From: an uncultured Rhodospirillaceae bacterium
GTDB lineage: Bacteria > Pseudomonadota > Alphaproteobacteria > Reyranellales > Reyranellaceae
Direction: 5' to 3'
DNA length: 64,000 nt
Assembly (NCBI GenBank): GCA_945952105.1
Contig: CAMFGZ010000009.1
Coordinates: 104,789-168,788, forward strand
Part shown: one piece after another, positions 35,261-44,669 of the stretch
Numbering within the stretch: the stretch's first letter is position 1
Layout of the letters: each line of letters opens with the position of its first letter
Notes under the pieces: generated by a model
Told to the model about the DNA's origin: nothing
The model's database searches: none
What the model saw: the letters and a program-made list of their open reading frames with translations, nothing else
Position numbers and translations under genes: made by a program

Positions 35261-36142
35261 ATGGAAAAGCGCGTCACCTTCAACGAACGCTGGCTGCCCT
35301 ACCTGCTGGTCGGGCCGCAGATCCTGATTACGCTCGTCTTCTTCTTCTGGCCGTCCGGCCAGGCGATCTACCAGTCCGTGCTCGTCGAGGATGCTTTCGG
35401 CGGCAACACGAAGTTCGTGTTCCTGGACAATTTCATCCATCTCTTCAACGATCCCGGCTACTACCAGTCGGCGCGGCTGACGGTGGTGTTCAGCTTCCTG
35501 GTCGCCGCGATCGGGCTTGCGCTCTCGCTGCTCCTGGCGGTGATGGCCGACCGCGTCGTCCGCGGCGCCACCGCCTACAAGGCCTTCCTCGTCTGGCCCT
35601 ATGCCGTGGCGCCCGCCGTCGCCGGCGTCCTCTGGGGCTTCCTGTTCAATCCCTCGGTCGGCATCGTGGCCTGGATGCTCCAGAGCGTCGGCATCGAGTT
35701 CAACTACGTGATCAACGGCAACCAGGCCCTGCTGCTGGTGGTGATCGCCGCGGTGTGGAACCAGATCAGCTACAATTTCCTGTTCTTCCTGGCCGGCCTG
35801 CAGTCGATCCCGAAGTCGCTGATCGAGGCGGCGGCGATCGACGGTGCGGGCCCCGGCCGGCGCTTCTGGGACATCATCTTCCCGCTGCTGTCGCCCGTCG
35901 GCTTCTTCCTCCTCGTCGTCAACATCATCTACGCCTTCTTCGGCACCTTCGGCGTGGTCGATTCGCTGACCAAGGGCGGGCCGGGCAAATCCACGGAAAT
36001 CCTGGTGTTCAAGGTCTTCAACGACGGCTTCCGCGGCCAGGATCTCGGCGGCTCCTCGGCGCAATCGGTGATCCTGATGGTCGTGGTCATCGCGCTGACC
36101 TTCGTGCAGTTCCGCTTCATCGAGCGCCGGGTGCACTACTGA
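35261..36142 (+). CDS. ugpA: sn-Glycerol-3-phosphate ABC transporter permease
   Basis: A 293-residue inner-membrane permease with six predicted helices. The EAA loop is seen as [27 protein letters not shown], which contacts the UgpC ATPase. [28 protein letters not shown] is typical of UgpA N-termini. It lies within ugpBAEC; the start at ATG 35261 follows the palindromic gap. Confidence 0.94.
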   Translation: MEKRVTFNERWLPYLLVGPQILITLVFFFWPSGQAIYQSVLVEDAFGGNTKFVFLDNFIHLFNDPGYYQSARLTVVFSFLVAAIGLALSLLLAVMADRVVRGATAYKAFLVWPYAVAPAVAGVLWGFLFNPSVGIVAWMLQSVGIEFNYVINGNQALLLVVIAAVWNQISYNFLFFLAGLQSIPKSLIEAAAIDGAGPGRRFWDIIFPLLSPVGFFLLVVNIIYAFFGTFGVVDSLTKGGPGKSTEILVFKVFNDGFRGQDLGGSSAQSVILMVVVIALTFVQFRFIERRVHY

Positions 36143-36155
36143 TGCCCATACTCAC

Positions 36156-37004
36156 ATGGTAGAGAACCGGCCCTTCCTCACGGCGCTCAGCCATTTCGTC
36201 GTGCTTCTCGGCCTGGCCATCATCGCCTTCCCGGTGTGGATGACGTTTGTCGCCTCGACGCACAGCCAGCAGACCATGCTGCAGTCGCCGATCCCGCTGC
36301 TGCCCGGCCCCCATCTGATCGAGAACTACACGAAGGTCCTGACCGAAGGGTATGGCCGCGTCGGCAGCACGCCGGTCATGATGACGCTGACCAACAGCCT
36401 GATCATGGCGCTGGGCGTGGCCATCGGGAAGATCGCCATCTCGATCATCTCGGCCTTCGCCATCGTCTATTTCCGCTTTCCGGGCCGGATGTTCTTCTTC
36501 TGGGCGATCTTCGTCACGCTCATGCTGCCCGTGGAAGTTCGCATCGTGCCGACCTACGGGGTCGTCGCGTCGCTCGGCATGCTCGATTCCTACTCGGGCC
36601 TCATCATCCCGCTGATCGCCTCGGCAACGGCGACGTTCCTGTTCCGCCAGTTCTTCCTGAGCGTCCCGGACGAACTCACCGAGGCGGCGCGCGTCGACGG
36701 CGCCTCGCCGATGCGCTTCTTCTGGGACATCCTGCTGCCGATGAGCCGCACCTCGATCGCGGCCCTTTTCGTGATCCAGTTCATCTATGGCTGGAACCAG
36801 TATCTCTGGCCGCTGCTGATCACGACCAAGGAAAGCTACTACACCGTCGTCATGACGGTCTCGCGCCAGGCCAACGTGGTCGATTCGGTGCCGAGCTGGA
36901 ACCTGCTGATGGCCATGGCGATGCTCGCCATGCTGCCGCCGGTCCTCGTCGTGGTGTTCATGCAACGCCAGTTCGTGCGCGGCCTGGTCGAAACGGAGAA
37001 GTAA
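36156..37004 (+). CDS. ugpE: sn-Glycerol-3-phosphate ABC transporter permease
   Basis: A 282-residue permease, partner of UgpA. The EAA loop is ELTEAARVDGASPMRFFWDILLPMS. The N-terminal helix and the segment around ENYTKVLTEGYGRVGSTPVMMTLTNS are as in UgpE. It lies 13 bases after ugpA and 3 bases before ugpC, so co-translation is likely. Confidence 0.94.
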   Translation: MVENRPFLTALSHFVVLLGLAIIAFPVWMTFVASTHSQQTMLQSPIPLLPGPHLIENYTKVLTEGYGRVGSTPVMMTLTNSLIMALGVAIGKIAISIISAFAIVYFRFPGRMFFFWAIFVTLMLPVEVRIVPTYGVVASLGMLDSYSGLIIPLIASATATFLFRQFFLSVPDELTEAARVDGASPMRFFWDILLPMSRTSIAALFVIQFIYGWNQYLWPLLITTKESYYTVVMTVSRQANVVDSVPSWNLLMAMAMLAMLPPVLVVVFMQRQFVRGLVETEK

Positions 37005-37007
37005 GGC

Positions 37008-38099
37008 ATGGCGCAAGTCCATCTGCGCGGCGTCAGGAAGAGCTACGACAAGCTCGAGGTCATCCACGGCGTCGACATCGAGATCGCCGATGGCGAGTTC
37101 ATCGTCATCGTCGGCCCTTCCGGCTGCGGCAAGTCCACCCTGTTGCGCATGGTGGCGGGGCTGGAGCGGATTACCGGCGGCGAGATTGCGATCGGCGATC
37201 GCGTCGTGAATGAGCTGGAACCCAAGGATCGCGACATCGCGATGGTGTTCCAGAACTACGCGCTCTATCCGCATTTCAGCGTCTACGAGAACATGGCCTA
37301 CGGCCTCAAGATCCGCGGCCTGTCCAAGGCCGAGATCGACCAGCGGGTGCAGAAGGCCGCCAAGATCCTCGAGCTGGGCACGTTCCTGCAGCGGCGGCCG
37401 CGCCAGCTCTCGGGCGGCCAGCGCCAGAGGGTCGCCATGGGCCGCGCCATCGTGCGCGAACCCGCCGTGTTCCTGTTTGACGAGCCTCTGTCCAATCTCG
37501 ACGCCAAGCTGCGGGTGCAGATGCGCCTCGAGATCAAGCGCCTGCAGCGCGAGCTCGACGTCACCTCCATCTATGTGACCCACGACCAGGTCGAGGCGAT
37601 GACGCTCGCCGACCGGCTGATCGTCATGAACGCCGGCGTTGCGGACCAGATCGGCACGCCGATGGACGTCTACGAACGGCCCGCCTCGGTGTTCGTCGCG
37701 GGATTCATCGGCTCGCCCGCCATGAACTTCCTGGCCGGCAAGGTCTCGGCGGGAAGCCGGGCCGTCGAGCTGGCTGGCACGGGCACCGCGCATGTGACGC
37801 TGCCGATCGCCGTTGCGACCACCGCGAGCGCCGGTACGCCCGTTGCCGTGGGTATCCGGCCGGAGCATCTGCATCCGGCCGCCGATGGGCCGCTGGAGTT
37901 CGAGATCGAGCTGGCGGAGCCGCTGGGCGCCGACACGCTGCTGCACGGCCGGTTCGGCGAGGCCCGCGAGGTCGTCACCGTGCGGCAGGGCGGTCACGTC
38001 CTGGCAAAGCCCGGCGATAAGCGCCGTTTCAAGGCCGAGCCCGGGCATATCCACCTCTTCGATTCCCAGACCGGCAAACGGATCGCCGACGCGGCATGA
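37008..38099 (+). CDS. ugpC: sn-Glycerol-3-phosphate ABC transporter ATP-binding protein
   Basis: A 363-residue ABC ATPase. Walker [10 protein letters not shown] is at about 37-45, signature [15 protein letters not shown] near 132, Walker [14 protein letters not shown] near 155, and switch His in VTHDQVEAM. The C-terminal regulatory (TOBE/MOI) domain begins near residue 240. It powers UgpAE at the cytoplasmic face. Its stop overlaps the FAH-family gene start (ATGA at 38096-38099). Confidence 0.94.
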   Translation: MAQVHLRGVRKSYDKLEVIHGVDIEIADGEFIVIVGPSGCGKSTLLRMVAGLERITGGEIAIGDRVVNELEPKDRDIAMVFQNYALYPHFSVYENMAYGLKIRGLSKAEIDQRVQKAAKILELGTFLQRRPRQLSGGQRQRVAMGRAIVREPAVFLFDEPLSNLDAKLRVQMRLEIKRLQRELDVTSIYVTHDQVEAMTLADRLIVMNAGVADQIGTPMDVYERPASVFVAGFIGSPAMNFLAGKVSAGSRAVELAGTGTAHVTLPIAVATTASAGTPVAVGIRPEHLHPAADGPLEFEIELAEPLGADTLLHGRFGEAREVVTVRQGGHVLAKPGDKRRFKAEPGHIHLFDSQTGKRIADAA

Positions 38100-38863
38100 C
38101 GCTCTGGGCACGCATCGAACTGGACGGACGTCCGCGAGTCGGCGTCCTCGACGGCGAGACCATTCGCCTTCACCAGGGCACGATCTTCGAACCTGGCGCG
38201 GCGACCGGCGAGGAGATTGCCGCGGCCGAGGCGCGCTGGCTCACGCCGACCGAGCCCACCAAGATGGTGGCGCTTTGGAACAACTTCCGCGCCGCCGCCG
38301 AAAAGAACGGCTGGGCAATCCCCGCCGAGCCGCTCACCTTCCTGAAGGCACCGAACAGCTTCGCCGCGCACGGGCGGCCGATCCCGGTGCCGAAATCCTA
38401 TGACGGCCGCGTCGCCTACGAAGGCGAGTTGGGCATCGTGATCGGCAGGACCTGCTCTTGCGTGTCGGTGGAAGAGGCCGCTTCGCATATCCTCGGCTAC
38501 ACTTGCGTGAACGACGTCACGGCGATGGAGCTGCTGCAGCGCGACCCGTCCTTCGCGCAGTGGACGCGGGCCAAGAACTTCGACGGGTTCGGGGTGTTCG
38601 GCCCGGTGGTCGCGACCGGCCTCGACCCGCAATCGCTCACGGTCCGCACGCTGGTGAACGGGCGCGAGCGCCAGAACTACCGGATCGACGACATGATCTT
38701 CGCGCCGGCCGAGTTGGTCAGCCGCATCTCCCAGGACATGACCCTAGTGCCGGGCGACATCATCGCCTGCGGCACCTCATTGGGTGTGCTGCCGATGAAG
38801 GCGGGCACCGTCGTCGAGATCGCCATCGACGGCATCGGTACGCTGCGCAACCCGTACGGCTAG
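38096..38863 (+). CDS. Fumarylacetoacetate hydrolase family protein
   Basis: A 255-residue FAH-family enzyme. Metal-binding and catalytic segments are seen: [18 protein letters not shown], then [17 protein letters not shown] (metal Glu), [17 protein letters not shown], and [24 protein letters not shown]. Family members cleave C-C bonds or decarboxylate/isomerise 2-oxo acids in catabolism. It is translationally coupled to ugpC, which is odd for a transport operon; the link may be positional only. It is convergent with the SGNH gene, with which it overlaps by 4 bases. Confidence 0.87.
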   Translation: MTLWARIELDGRPRVGVLDGETIRLHQGTIFEPGAATGEEIAAAEARWLTPTEPTKMVALWNNFRAAAEKNGWAIPAEPLTFLKAPNSFAAHGRPIPVPKSYDGRVAYEGELGIVIGRTCSCVSVEEAASHILGYTCVNDVTAMELLQRDPSFAQWTRAKNFDGFGVFGPVVATGLDPQSLTVRTLVNGRERQNYRIDDMIFAPAELVSRISQDMTLVPGDIIACGTSLGVLPMKAGTVVEIAIDGIGTLRNPYG

Positions 38864-39972
38864 TTTCCGTGCCCTGAAAGCGCGCGGTGCACGGCGGGAG
38901 CCAGCAGACGGCCCACGGCCGCATGTCCCGCCGCATTCCAATGACCGTCCTGCGGGAAGTAGAGCGCCGGTCCGCCGGCTTCGCGCAGGGCGGCCGCCAG
39001 TTCGACTGGCTCGGCGCCATGGCGTCGGAGCATGGCGGCAAAGCGCGCCGCGGGTAGAGTGACGTCGATGCCGGGCGGCGGCGTCGATCCCATCCAGCCG
39101 ACATGGCTCCAGTACGTTCCACCGACCTCCACGCTGGCAGGGATGAGGAAGGGCACGTACGCAATGCCCGCCTGGCGCAACAGGCGGGCGGTCTCGCCGA
39201 TCAGTGCGTCGGTCTCCGCCCACAGGGCCGCGTCGCGCGTCGAACCCGGGCGCATATAGTCGACCCAGTCGGCCGCCCGTTCCCGAAGGTCGCGGTTGAG
39301 CACCGCGCGCGCCACGAGAGCCACGAGCTGGGAACCGAGCGGAGGTCGCTCCAGCCAGTCCGACCGGAACTTCAGCACGCCGCGCGGATCGACATGAATT
39401 TTGGGGTCGAGCACCGCCCGCAGGCTGCCGTCGGCGTTCCGTTCGAGCTGGTGGTTGAACAGCGACCGGACATGCATCCAGTAGAAGCCCTGCACGACCA
39501 CTGCGGGCCTATGCCGCTCGATGAGCTGCCGCAACAGGAGAAGCTGCTGGTCGAACGTGTACATCCAGTGGCCGGCGTTGACGGTGCGGACGCCGCCGAG
39601 CCGTTTGCCGATCAGGTCGGTATATCGCTCGGCCTCGCTGACACCCCAGCCGAATGTGAAAGAATCCCCGATGAACAAGACCGTGGGGACGGGTTCGGGC
39701 CCGGCGGACATCGCTCCGCTGCGCAGCCCTTCCTCGTTGGTCCGGACGTGCATCTCGAACTCCGGCGCACGGTAGACGAGCCGGACGTCCGGCTTGTAGC
39801 GCCAGATGGTGACGGGGTCGGCCTGGCACATCGGGAGCTGGTCGTCCTGGTCGGTCCGGTCCGCGCCGGACGTCAGGCGCACGCCGACTTCGGCGGCTCC
39901 CAGTAGCAGGACGATCGCCGCGAGATTGAAGGCGGCCACCGCCGCCCAGCGTCTTGTCGTTCGCCATGTCAT
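38860..39972 (-). CDS. SGNH/GDSL hydrolase-family protein with N-terminal membrane anchor
   Basis: A 370-residue protein. An N-terminal hydrophobic segment (AVAAFNLAAIVLLLGAAEVGV) anchors or exports it. The periplasmic part has the nucleophile block FIGDSFTFGWGVSE, an Asn-containing VNAGHWMYTFDQ block, and the C-terminal Asp/His pair in FPQDGHWNAAGHAA. Such proteins are often acetyl-esterases or O-acetyltransferase partners acting on cell-surface glycans. It is divergent from the sterol-desaturase-family gene. Confidence 0.8.
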   Translation of the reverse strand: MTWRTTRRWAAVAAFNLAAIVLLLGAAEVGVRLTSGADRTDQDDQLPMCQADPVTIWRYKPDVRLVYRAPEFEMHVRTNEEGLRSGAMSAGPEPVPTVLFIGDSFTFGWGVSEAERYTDLIGKRLGGVRTVNAGHWMYTFDQQLLLLRQLIERHRPAVVVQGFYWMHVRSLFNHQLERNADGSLRAVLDPKIHVDPRGVLKFRSDWLERPPLGSQLVALVARAVLNRDLRERAADWVDYMRPGSTRDAALWAETDALIGETARLLRQAGIAYVPFLIPASVEVGGTYWSHVGWMGSTPPPGIDVTLPAARFAAMLRRHGAEPVELAAALREAGGPALYFPQDGHWNAAGHAAVGRLLAPAVHRALSGHGN

Positions 39973-40062
39973 GACGGCGGAGATTAATCACGGTTGCTCG
40001 CTTCACATGCACTGCTATCGCGTGTGTTGGCGGCGGGTTCGGCCACCGATATTACAGGTGAG

Positions 40063-40893
40063 ATGCTTGCGTTCCTCGCCGACGCCTATTCGGTCGCCTA
40101 TGGCCTGGTGAACTCGCTGCTCATCCGGCTGATGTACCCGGCGGGCGCCTGCTTCCTCTATCTGCTGCCCGAGCTGCTGGTGCCGAGGACGCGCAATTCT
40201 CTGCAATCCTACTTGAGGGCCGGTACCTTCCTGGCGGTCGCCATCGCCGTCAATACCGTGGTGCTGAAGGCCATGGAGGGCAGCGCCGGCTTCCTGGACG
40301 TCAAGCCGCTGGCCTTCCTCGATCTGCGGCCGCTCACGGAATCGCAGTCCCTGCCGCTCAGGGTCGTCGGCTGGCTGATCGCGGCGCTTGGAATCGCGAT
40401 GGTCGGGAACGTCTTCTACTACTGGATGCATCGCGCCCAGCATCGTTTCGGCTGGATGTGGCGGTTCCACAAGGTCCACCACTCCATCACCGAGATGAGT
40501 GCGACCGCGAGCTACCATCATGTCGCCGAGGACCTGTTCCAGTTCACCGCCGTCACCATGCCGCTATCGATCCTGCTCGGCGTCGCTTCGGGGCCCGTGC
40601 CGTGGCTGGTCATCGTTCTGGCCAACACGCATTCCTACTTCATCCACACGTCCGCCCGCCTGAATATCGGCCCGCTGCGCTACCTGATCTGCGACAACCG
40701 CTTTCACCGCATCCACCACTCGCGGGAAGCACGCCATATCAATCACAACTTCGGTACCTCGACGCCGCTGTGGGACGTTCTGTTCGGAACGGCCTATTTC
40801 CCACGCGCCGGGGAATGGCCGGCGGTCGGCCTCGACGACACGCCCGAACCGCGCACCGTCCGTGATTTCCTGTTCATGCCCTTCCGGCGCTAG
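40063..40893 (+). CDS. Sterol desaturase/fatty acid hydroxylase family membrane enzyme
   Basis: A 276-residue membrane protein. The di-iron His boxes are clear: HRAQH, HKVHH, and HRIHHS with a following INHNFG. Hydrophobic segments flank them. The family hydroxylates or desaturates lipids, including sterols, carotenoids and sphingoid chains; the window's sphingolipid operon makes a sphingolipid substrate conceivable, but nothing in the sequence shows it. The frame opens at 39994; I chose ATG 40063, which has aggtgag just upstream. Confidence 0.85.
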   Translation: MLAFLADAYSVAYGLVNSLLIRLMYPAGACFLYLLPELLVPRTRNSLQSYLRAGTFLAVAIAVNTVVLKAMEGSAGFLDVKPLAFLDLRPLTESQSLPLRVVGWLIAALGIAMVGNVFYYWMHRAQHRFGWMWRFHKVHHSITEMSATASYHHVAEDLFQFTAVTMPLSILLGVASGPVPWLVIVLANTHSYFIHTSARLNIGPLRYLICDNRFHRIHHSREARHINHNFGTSTPLWDVLFGTAYFPRAGEWPAVGLDDTPEPRTVRDFLFMPFRR

Positions 40894-40925
40894 ATCGCTA
40901 CCGCGTCCGCTGGACGGCCGATGGG

Positions 40926-42401
40926 ATGCCGGCCCGTGGCGTCGGGAAGGAGGTTCCGATATCACTCCCGGACTCTGCCGTTGCCTCGATGATGATGAGT
41001 GATCCAACCACCACCCCGATCTGGAGCCGCTGGATTGAATCGGCGCATCTGAGCCAGACCTGGCGGCGCTTACTGCAGGTCCTGGGCCTGGTTGCCTGCA
41101 TTGCGCTCGTCCTCTGGCCCCAGGTCGATTGGTCGTTCGAGGCGGCCAAACGCTACCGCGGAGATGAGGCTTCGGACTGGAAAGCCACCAATGTCTGGCT
41201 GGAGAGCGCCGAATGCGCGCGTCGGAGCGGCGCGTTGCTGGTGATCTGCGACGAGGGCAAGCTCGTTCCGATCTCGGACCTGGCGCTCGCCGACGATCCG
41301 GGCCATGCGCTGGTACTGGGCCTTTGGGCACTCGCGGCCGATCGCTCCATGCTCGTGCTCGACGTCGCGCACCTCAATCTGATCGTCAATCTCGCCGGGC
41401 TCCTCCTGCTCGCGGCCCTGCTGCTGGTGCTGGGATCGTACGTATCGGCCATCGTGCTTCTGCTTTTCGGTCCGTACGTCTTCCTCGAATGGTTCGGGAC
41501 GTCTCCCCATTGGGCGTTCATCGGTCTCACCGCCATGCAGCCGATCCTGCCCCTGGCGCTGATCGCGCGCTGGCGGCGCTGGGTTTCGCCGGTCGCGGGC
41601 GTTGGGCTCGTTGCACTCGGCTTTCTTGCCTTGGGATTCGCCTCGCTCGTCCGGGAGGCGATCGCTCAGATGACGCTCGTCGTGACACTGGGCGTTCTTT
41701 GCTGGATTGCGGTGGCTGACCGGCGGGACCGGCGGAGGATCGCCGGTTTGCTGTTCGTGGCCCTGGCAACGGTGCTGGCCTCACAAGCCGCACGCCTCAC
41801 GGTGAGCCTTCGCGACAGGATCTATCCCGTCGCCCCGGCGGAACTGGTGGCGACCCATGGACTGGCGCATACGCTCTATATCGGGCTTGGCACGGTGCCG
41901 AACAGGTTCGGCATCCGCTACGACGACGCCGTTGGCCGGGAGGCCGCCGCCCGGGTGGCGCCCGATGTGAAGTATCTGTCCAAGGGCTATTTCCGCCTGA
42001 TGTGGACGCTCTACTTCGAACGATGGGCGGAAGACCCGGTCGAGGTGATCCGCATCTACATGGAAAAGTCATGGTCGATCCTGAGGAACAGGATTCCGGA
42101 CTACTTTCCTCCGCCCTGGCTGTTCCTGCCGCTCGTGCTGGCGATCCATCTTTTGTCGAACGGCGGGGCCGCAACGTGCGGCACACCGGCATGCGACAAG
42201 CGTCTTGCCCTCAATCTGGTCTGTCTGTCCTTTGTCGGCCTGTTCTTCGCGCAGGCCGTGCTCGCGTACCCCACGCGATTCTATGCGGCTCCCCTCGGAG
42301 CGTTCATGATCGTGATGCTGGGTGTCGCGCTCGAAAACCTCGCGCACTTCCTGTGGCGCCGTGGAGTGCCCGCGCTTCGTCACCTCAGTTCGAACGGATA
42401 G
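40926..42401 (+). CDS. Polytopic membrane protein of unknown function
   Basis: Up to 491 residues and not recognised. It has about 9-10 hydrophobic segments, for example LLQVLGLVACIALVLW, LIVNLAGLLLLAALLLVLG and LVVTLGVLCWIAVA, plus a loop with FFPPPWLFL-like proline. The layout resembles membrane glycosyltransferase-like or polymerase-like proteins, but no catalytic motif is seen. The start is uncertain: ATG 40926, or the ATG triplet at 40989-40997. The best ribosome site (AAGGAGG, 40947-40953) points to an ATA codon at 40959. The 3' end overlaps the convergent HAD gene by 22 bases. Confidence 0.7.
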   Translation: MPARGVGKEVPISLPDSAVASMMMSDPTTTPIWSRWIESAHLSQTWRRLLQVLGLVACIALVLWPQVDWSFEAAKRYRGDEASDWKATNVWLESAECARRSGALLVICDEGKLVPISDLALADDPGHALVLGLWALAADRSMLVLDVAHLNLIVNLAGLLLLAALLLVLGSYVSAIVLLLFGPYVFLEWFGTSPHWAFIGLTAMQPILPLALIARWRRWVSPVAGVGLVALGFLALGFASLVREAIAQMTLVVTLGVLCWIAVADRRDRRRIAGLLFVALATVLASQAARLTVSLRDRIYPVAPAELVATHGLAHTLYIGLGTVPNRFGIRYDDAVGREAAARVAPDVKYLSKGYFRLMWTLYFERWAEDPVEVIRIYMEKSWSILRNRIPDYFPPPWLFLPLVLAIHLLSNGGAATCGTPACDKRLALNLVCLSFVGLFFAQAVLAYPTRFYAAPLGAFMIVMLGVALENLAHFLWRRGVPALRHLSSNG

Positions 42402-43381
42402 ATCACCTTCCAGTCGTTCTTCATGTCGACGATGGTCCAGCCGCGGCGCAGGGCCTCGTCCCAGGCCTTGTCGAGCTGGCCGACCGGCGAGGGGCGGTCA
42501 TAGGCGTATTCGCGCACGCCATCGGTGTGATGCACCAGGCCCATGAAACGCGCGCCGCCGCCGGCCGCCGTCCATTCCAGCATCTGCTGGTCGCCGTCGG
42601 AGTTGCCGAAGGCCAGGACCGGGCGACGGCCGATGAACCGGTCGATGCCCACGGGCTTGCCCGGCCCGTCGTCGATGAACTCGACCTTTGCCTCCTTCAT
42701 CAGGACCGGCATGCCGTCGGGCCTCAGCTCGAACTTCGTGACGCCCGACGAGCCGACCACCTGTTCCGGCGGGATGCCGTACACGCGCTCCGTCCACGGC
42801 CGCATGAACTCGAGGCCGCCGCCGGAAACGATGAAGGTCTTGAACTGGTGGGCGCGCAACAGCGCCAGCAGCTCGATCATCGGCTGATAGACCAGGTCGG
42901 TATAGGGCCGCTTGAAACGAGGATGACGCGCCGTCGCGAGCCAGTCCACGACGGTCTTCGTGAAGTCTTCGGTCGTCATCCCGTTATGTGTCGCTGCGAT
43001 CACCTCGATCATCGCGTTGACGCCCAGCGCGGCAAGCGCTGCCCGGTCGTCGGCCAGCACGGAGCGGAACGGCTCCTGCGTGCGCCATTCCGGATGGCGC
43101 GCTGCCAGCGCCTTCACTCGGTCGAGCGCGAATGCCACCTGGAAATACACCGGCTGCTCGGTCCAAAGGGTTCCGTCATTGTCGAAGCAGGCGATACGCT
43201 CGGCTACCGGCACCCAGTCGCGGCTGCCGACGGTGGTCGTGCGCGCCACGAAGTCGAGGAGTGCCCGCTTGACGGGACCGTCGTTCCACGAGGGCAGCAT
43301 ATCCGACTGGGCGAAGCCCGGCCGGGCGATCGCCATGACGCCCGTCGCGGCCGTGCCGAGCAGCAAGCTTCTGCGCTTCAT
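42380..43381 (-). CDS. Exported HAD-family hydrolase
   Basis: A 333-residue protein. Residues 1-24 look like a Tat signal (MKRRSLLLGTAATGVMAIARPGFA). HAD motif I is ACFDNDGTLW, motif II is FIVSGGG, and the late acidic motif is LAFGNSDGDQQM. Such periplasmic haloacid dehalogenase-like proteins are usually phosphatases. The substrate is unknown. The gene is convergent with, and overlaps, the membrane-protein gene. Confidence 0.85.
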   Translation of the reverse strand: MKRRSLLLGTAATGVMAIARPGFAQSDMLPSWNDGPVKRALLDFVARTTTVGSRDWVPVAERIACFDNDGTLWTEQPVYFQVAFALDRVKALAARHPEWRTQEPFRSVLADDRAALAALGVNAMIEVIAATHNGMTTEDFTKTVVDWLATARHPRFKRPYTDLVYQPMIELLALLRAHQFKTFIVSGGGLEFMRPWTERVYGIPPEQVVGSSGVTKFELRPDGMPVLMKEAKVEFIDDGPGKPVGIDRFIGRRPVLAFGNSDGDQQMLEWTAAGGGARFMGLVHHTDGVREYAYDRPSPVGQLDKAWDEALRRGWTIVDMKNDWKVIYPFELR

Positions 43382-43473
43382 GAAGGTCTCCCCGAAAGTC
43401 GGCGCGATCTTACCGTGGTTCCCCGTACAGGCTGAAGCGCGTAGACTTTGTGCTCATGCAAGAGGAGGAAGTC

Positions 43474-44550
43474 ATGGGCACCGGATTGAGGACCACCGCG
43501 GGTCGCGGTCGGCTGTACGACAACGTGCTCGACACGATCGGCGACACGCCCTGCATCAGGATCAACGCGCTGGCGCCCAAGGGCGTCACGATCTACGTGA
43601 AGGCCGAAGCCTTCAATCCGGGCGGCTCGGTCAAGGATCGCCTGGCCGTCAACATCATCGAGGCGGCGGAGCGCAACGGCACGTTGAAGCCCGGGCAGAC
43701 CGTGGTCGAGGCAACCAGCGGCAATACCGGCATCGGCCTCGCGATGGTCTGCGCCCAGAAGGGCTATCCCCTGGTCGTTACCATGGCCGACAGCTTCTCG
43801 ATCGAGCGGCGCAAGCTGATGCGCATGCTGGGCGCAAAGGTCGTGCTGACGCCGCGCGCGCAGAAGGGCTTCGGCATGTACCAGAAGGCGGTCGAGCTCG
43901 CGAAGGCGAACGGCTGGTTCCTCGCCCACCAGTTCGAGACCGCAGCGAATGCCGAGATCCACGAGGCCACCACGGCGCGCGAAATCCTGGCCGACTTCAA
44001 GGCCCAGCGGCTCGACTATTTCGTGAGCGGCTACGGCACCGGCGGCACCGTGACGGGCGTCGCCCGCGTCCTGCGCAAGGAGCGGCCGGAGACGAAGATC
44101 ATCCTGACCGAGCCCGCCAACGCCCAGCTCGTCGGCAGCGGCAAGGTGCAGGAGCGCGCCGACGACGGCTCGCCCGCGGTCAGCCATCCGGCTTTCGAAC
44201 CCCATCCCATCCAGGGTTGGACGCCGGACTTCATTCCGCTCGTGCTGCAGGAGTCGATCGACTGCAAGTTCTACGACGAGCTGCTGCCGGTTCCGGGCCC
44301 CGAGGGCATCAAGTGCGCCAAGGCGCTGGCACAGAAGGAGGGCATCTTCACCGGCATCTCCGGCGGCTCGACCTTTGCCGTCGCGTTGAAGGTGGCGGAG
44401 AAGGCGCCGGCCGGCTCGGTCATCCTCTGCATGTTGCCCGACACCGGCGAACGCTATCTCACCACGCCGCTGTTCGACGGCATCATCGACGACATGGACG
44501 AGTCCGAGATCTCCATCTCGAAGTCCACGCCCGGATATCAGATGGGATAG
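43474..44550 (+). CDS. cysK: Cysteine synthase
   Basis: A 358-residue PLP enzyme: O-acetylserine plus sulfide gives cysteine. PLP lysine is in NPGGSVKDRLA, the substrate loop is EATSGNTGIGLAM, the phosphate loop GYGTGGTVTG, and the C-terminal serine loop GISGGSTFAVA. It is longer than typical CysK (about 310-325), with extra length at both ends. ATG 43474 is chosen because AGGAGG lies 5 bases upstream; the open frame begins at 43450. Cystathionine beta-synthase-like function is possible. Confidence 0.88.
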   Translation: MGTGLRTTAGRGRLYDNVLDTIGDTPCIRINALAPKGVTIYVKAEAFNPGGSVKDRLAVNIIEAAERNGTLKPGQTVVEATSGNTGIGLAMVCAQKGYPLVVTMADSFSIERRKLMRMLGAKVVLTPRAQKGFGMYQKAVELAKANGWFLAHQFETAANAEIHEATTAREILADFKAQRLDYFVSGYGTGGTVTGVARVLRKERPETKIILTEPANAQLVGSGKVQERADDGSPAVSHPAFEPHPIQGWTPDFIPLVLQESIDCKFYDELLPVPGPEGIKCAKALAQKEGIFTGISGGSTFAVALKVAEKAPAGSVILCMLPDTGERYLTTPLFDGIIDDMDESEISISKSTPGYQMG

Positions 44551-44579
44551 GGCTTTCTACTTACCTCGAACCTCGTGAC

Positions 44580-44630
44580 ACCTCATCCTGAGAGCTTGCT
44601 CAATACGTTCACAAGCTCTCAGGGTGAGGT
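44580..44630. repeat. Long palindromic repeat after cysK
   Basis: An 18-bp stem (44580-44597 with 44613-44630, one G-U) has a 15-base loop. The core TCATCCTGAG recurs at the palindrome near 63885 and, in altered form, near 28360, so this is probably a dispersed intergenic element. It may also end transcription from both convergent genes. Confidence 0.75.
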
Positions 44631-44669
44631 CGTTGGCTGAAGCTTGGCACGAAACGGGTTCGAGCGATT

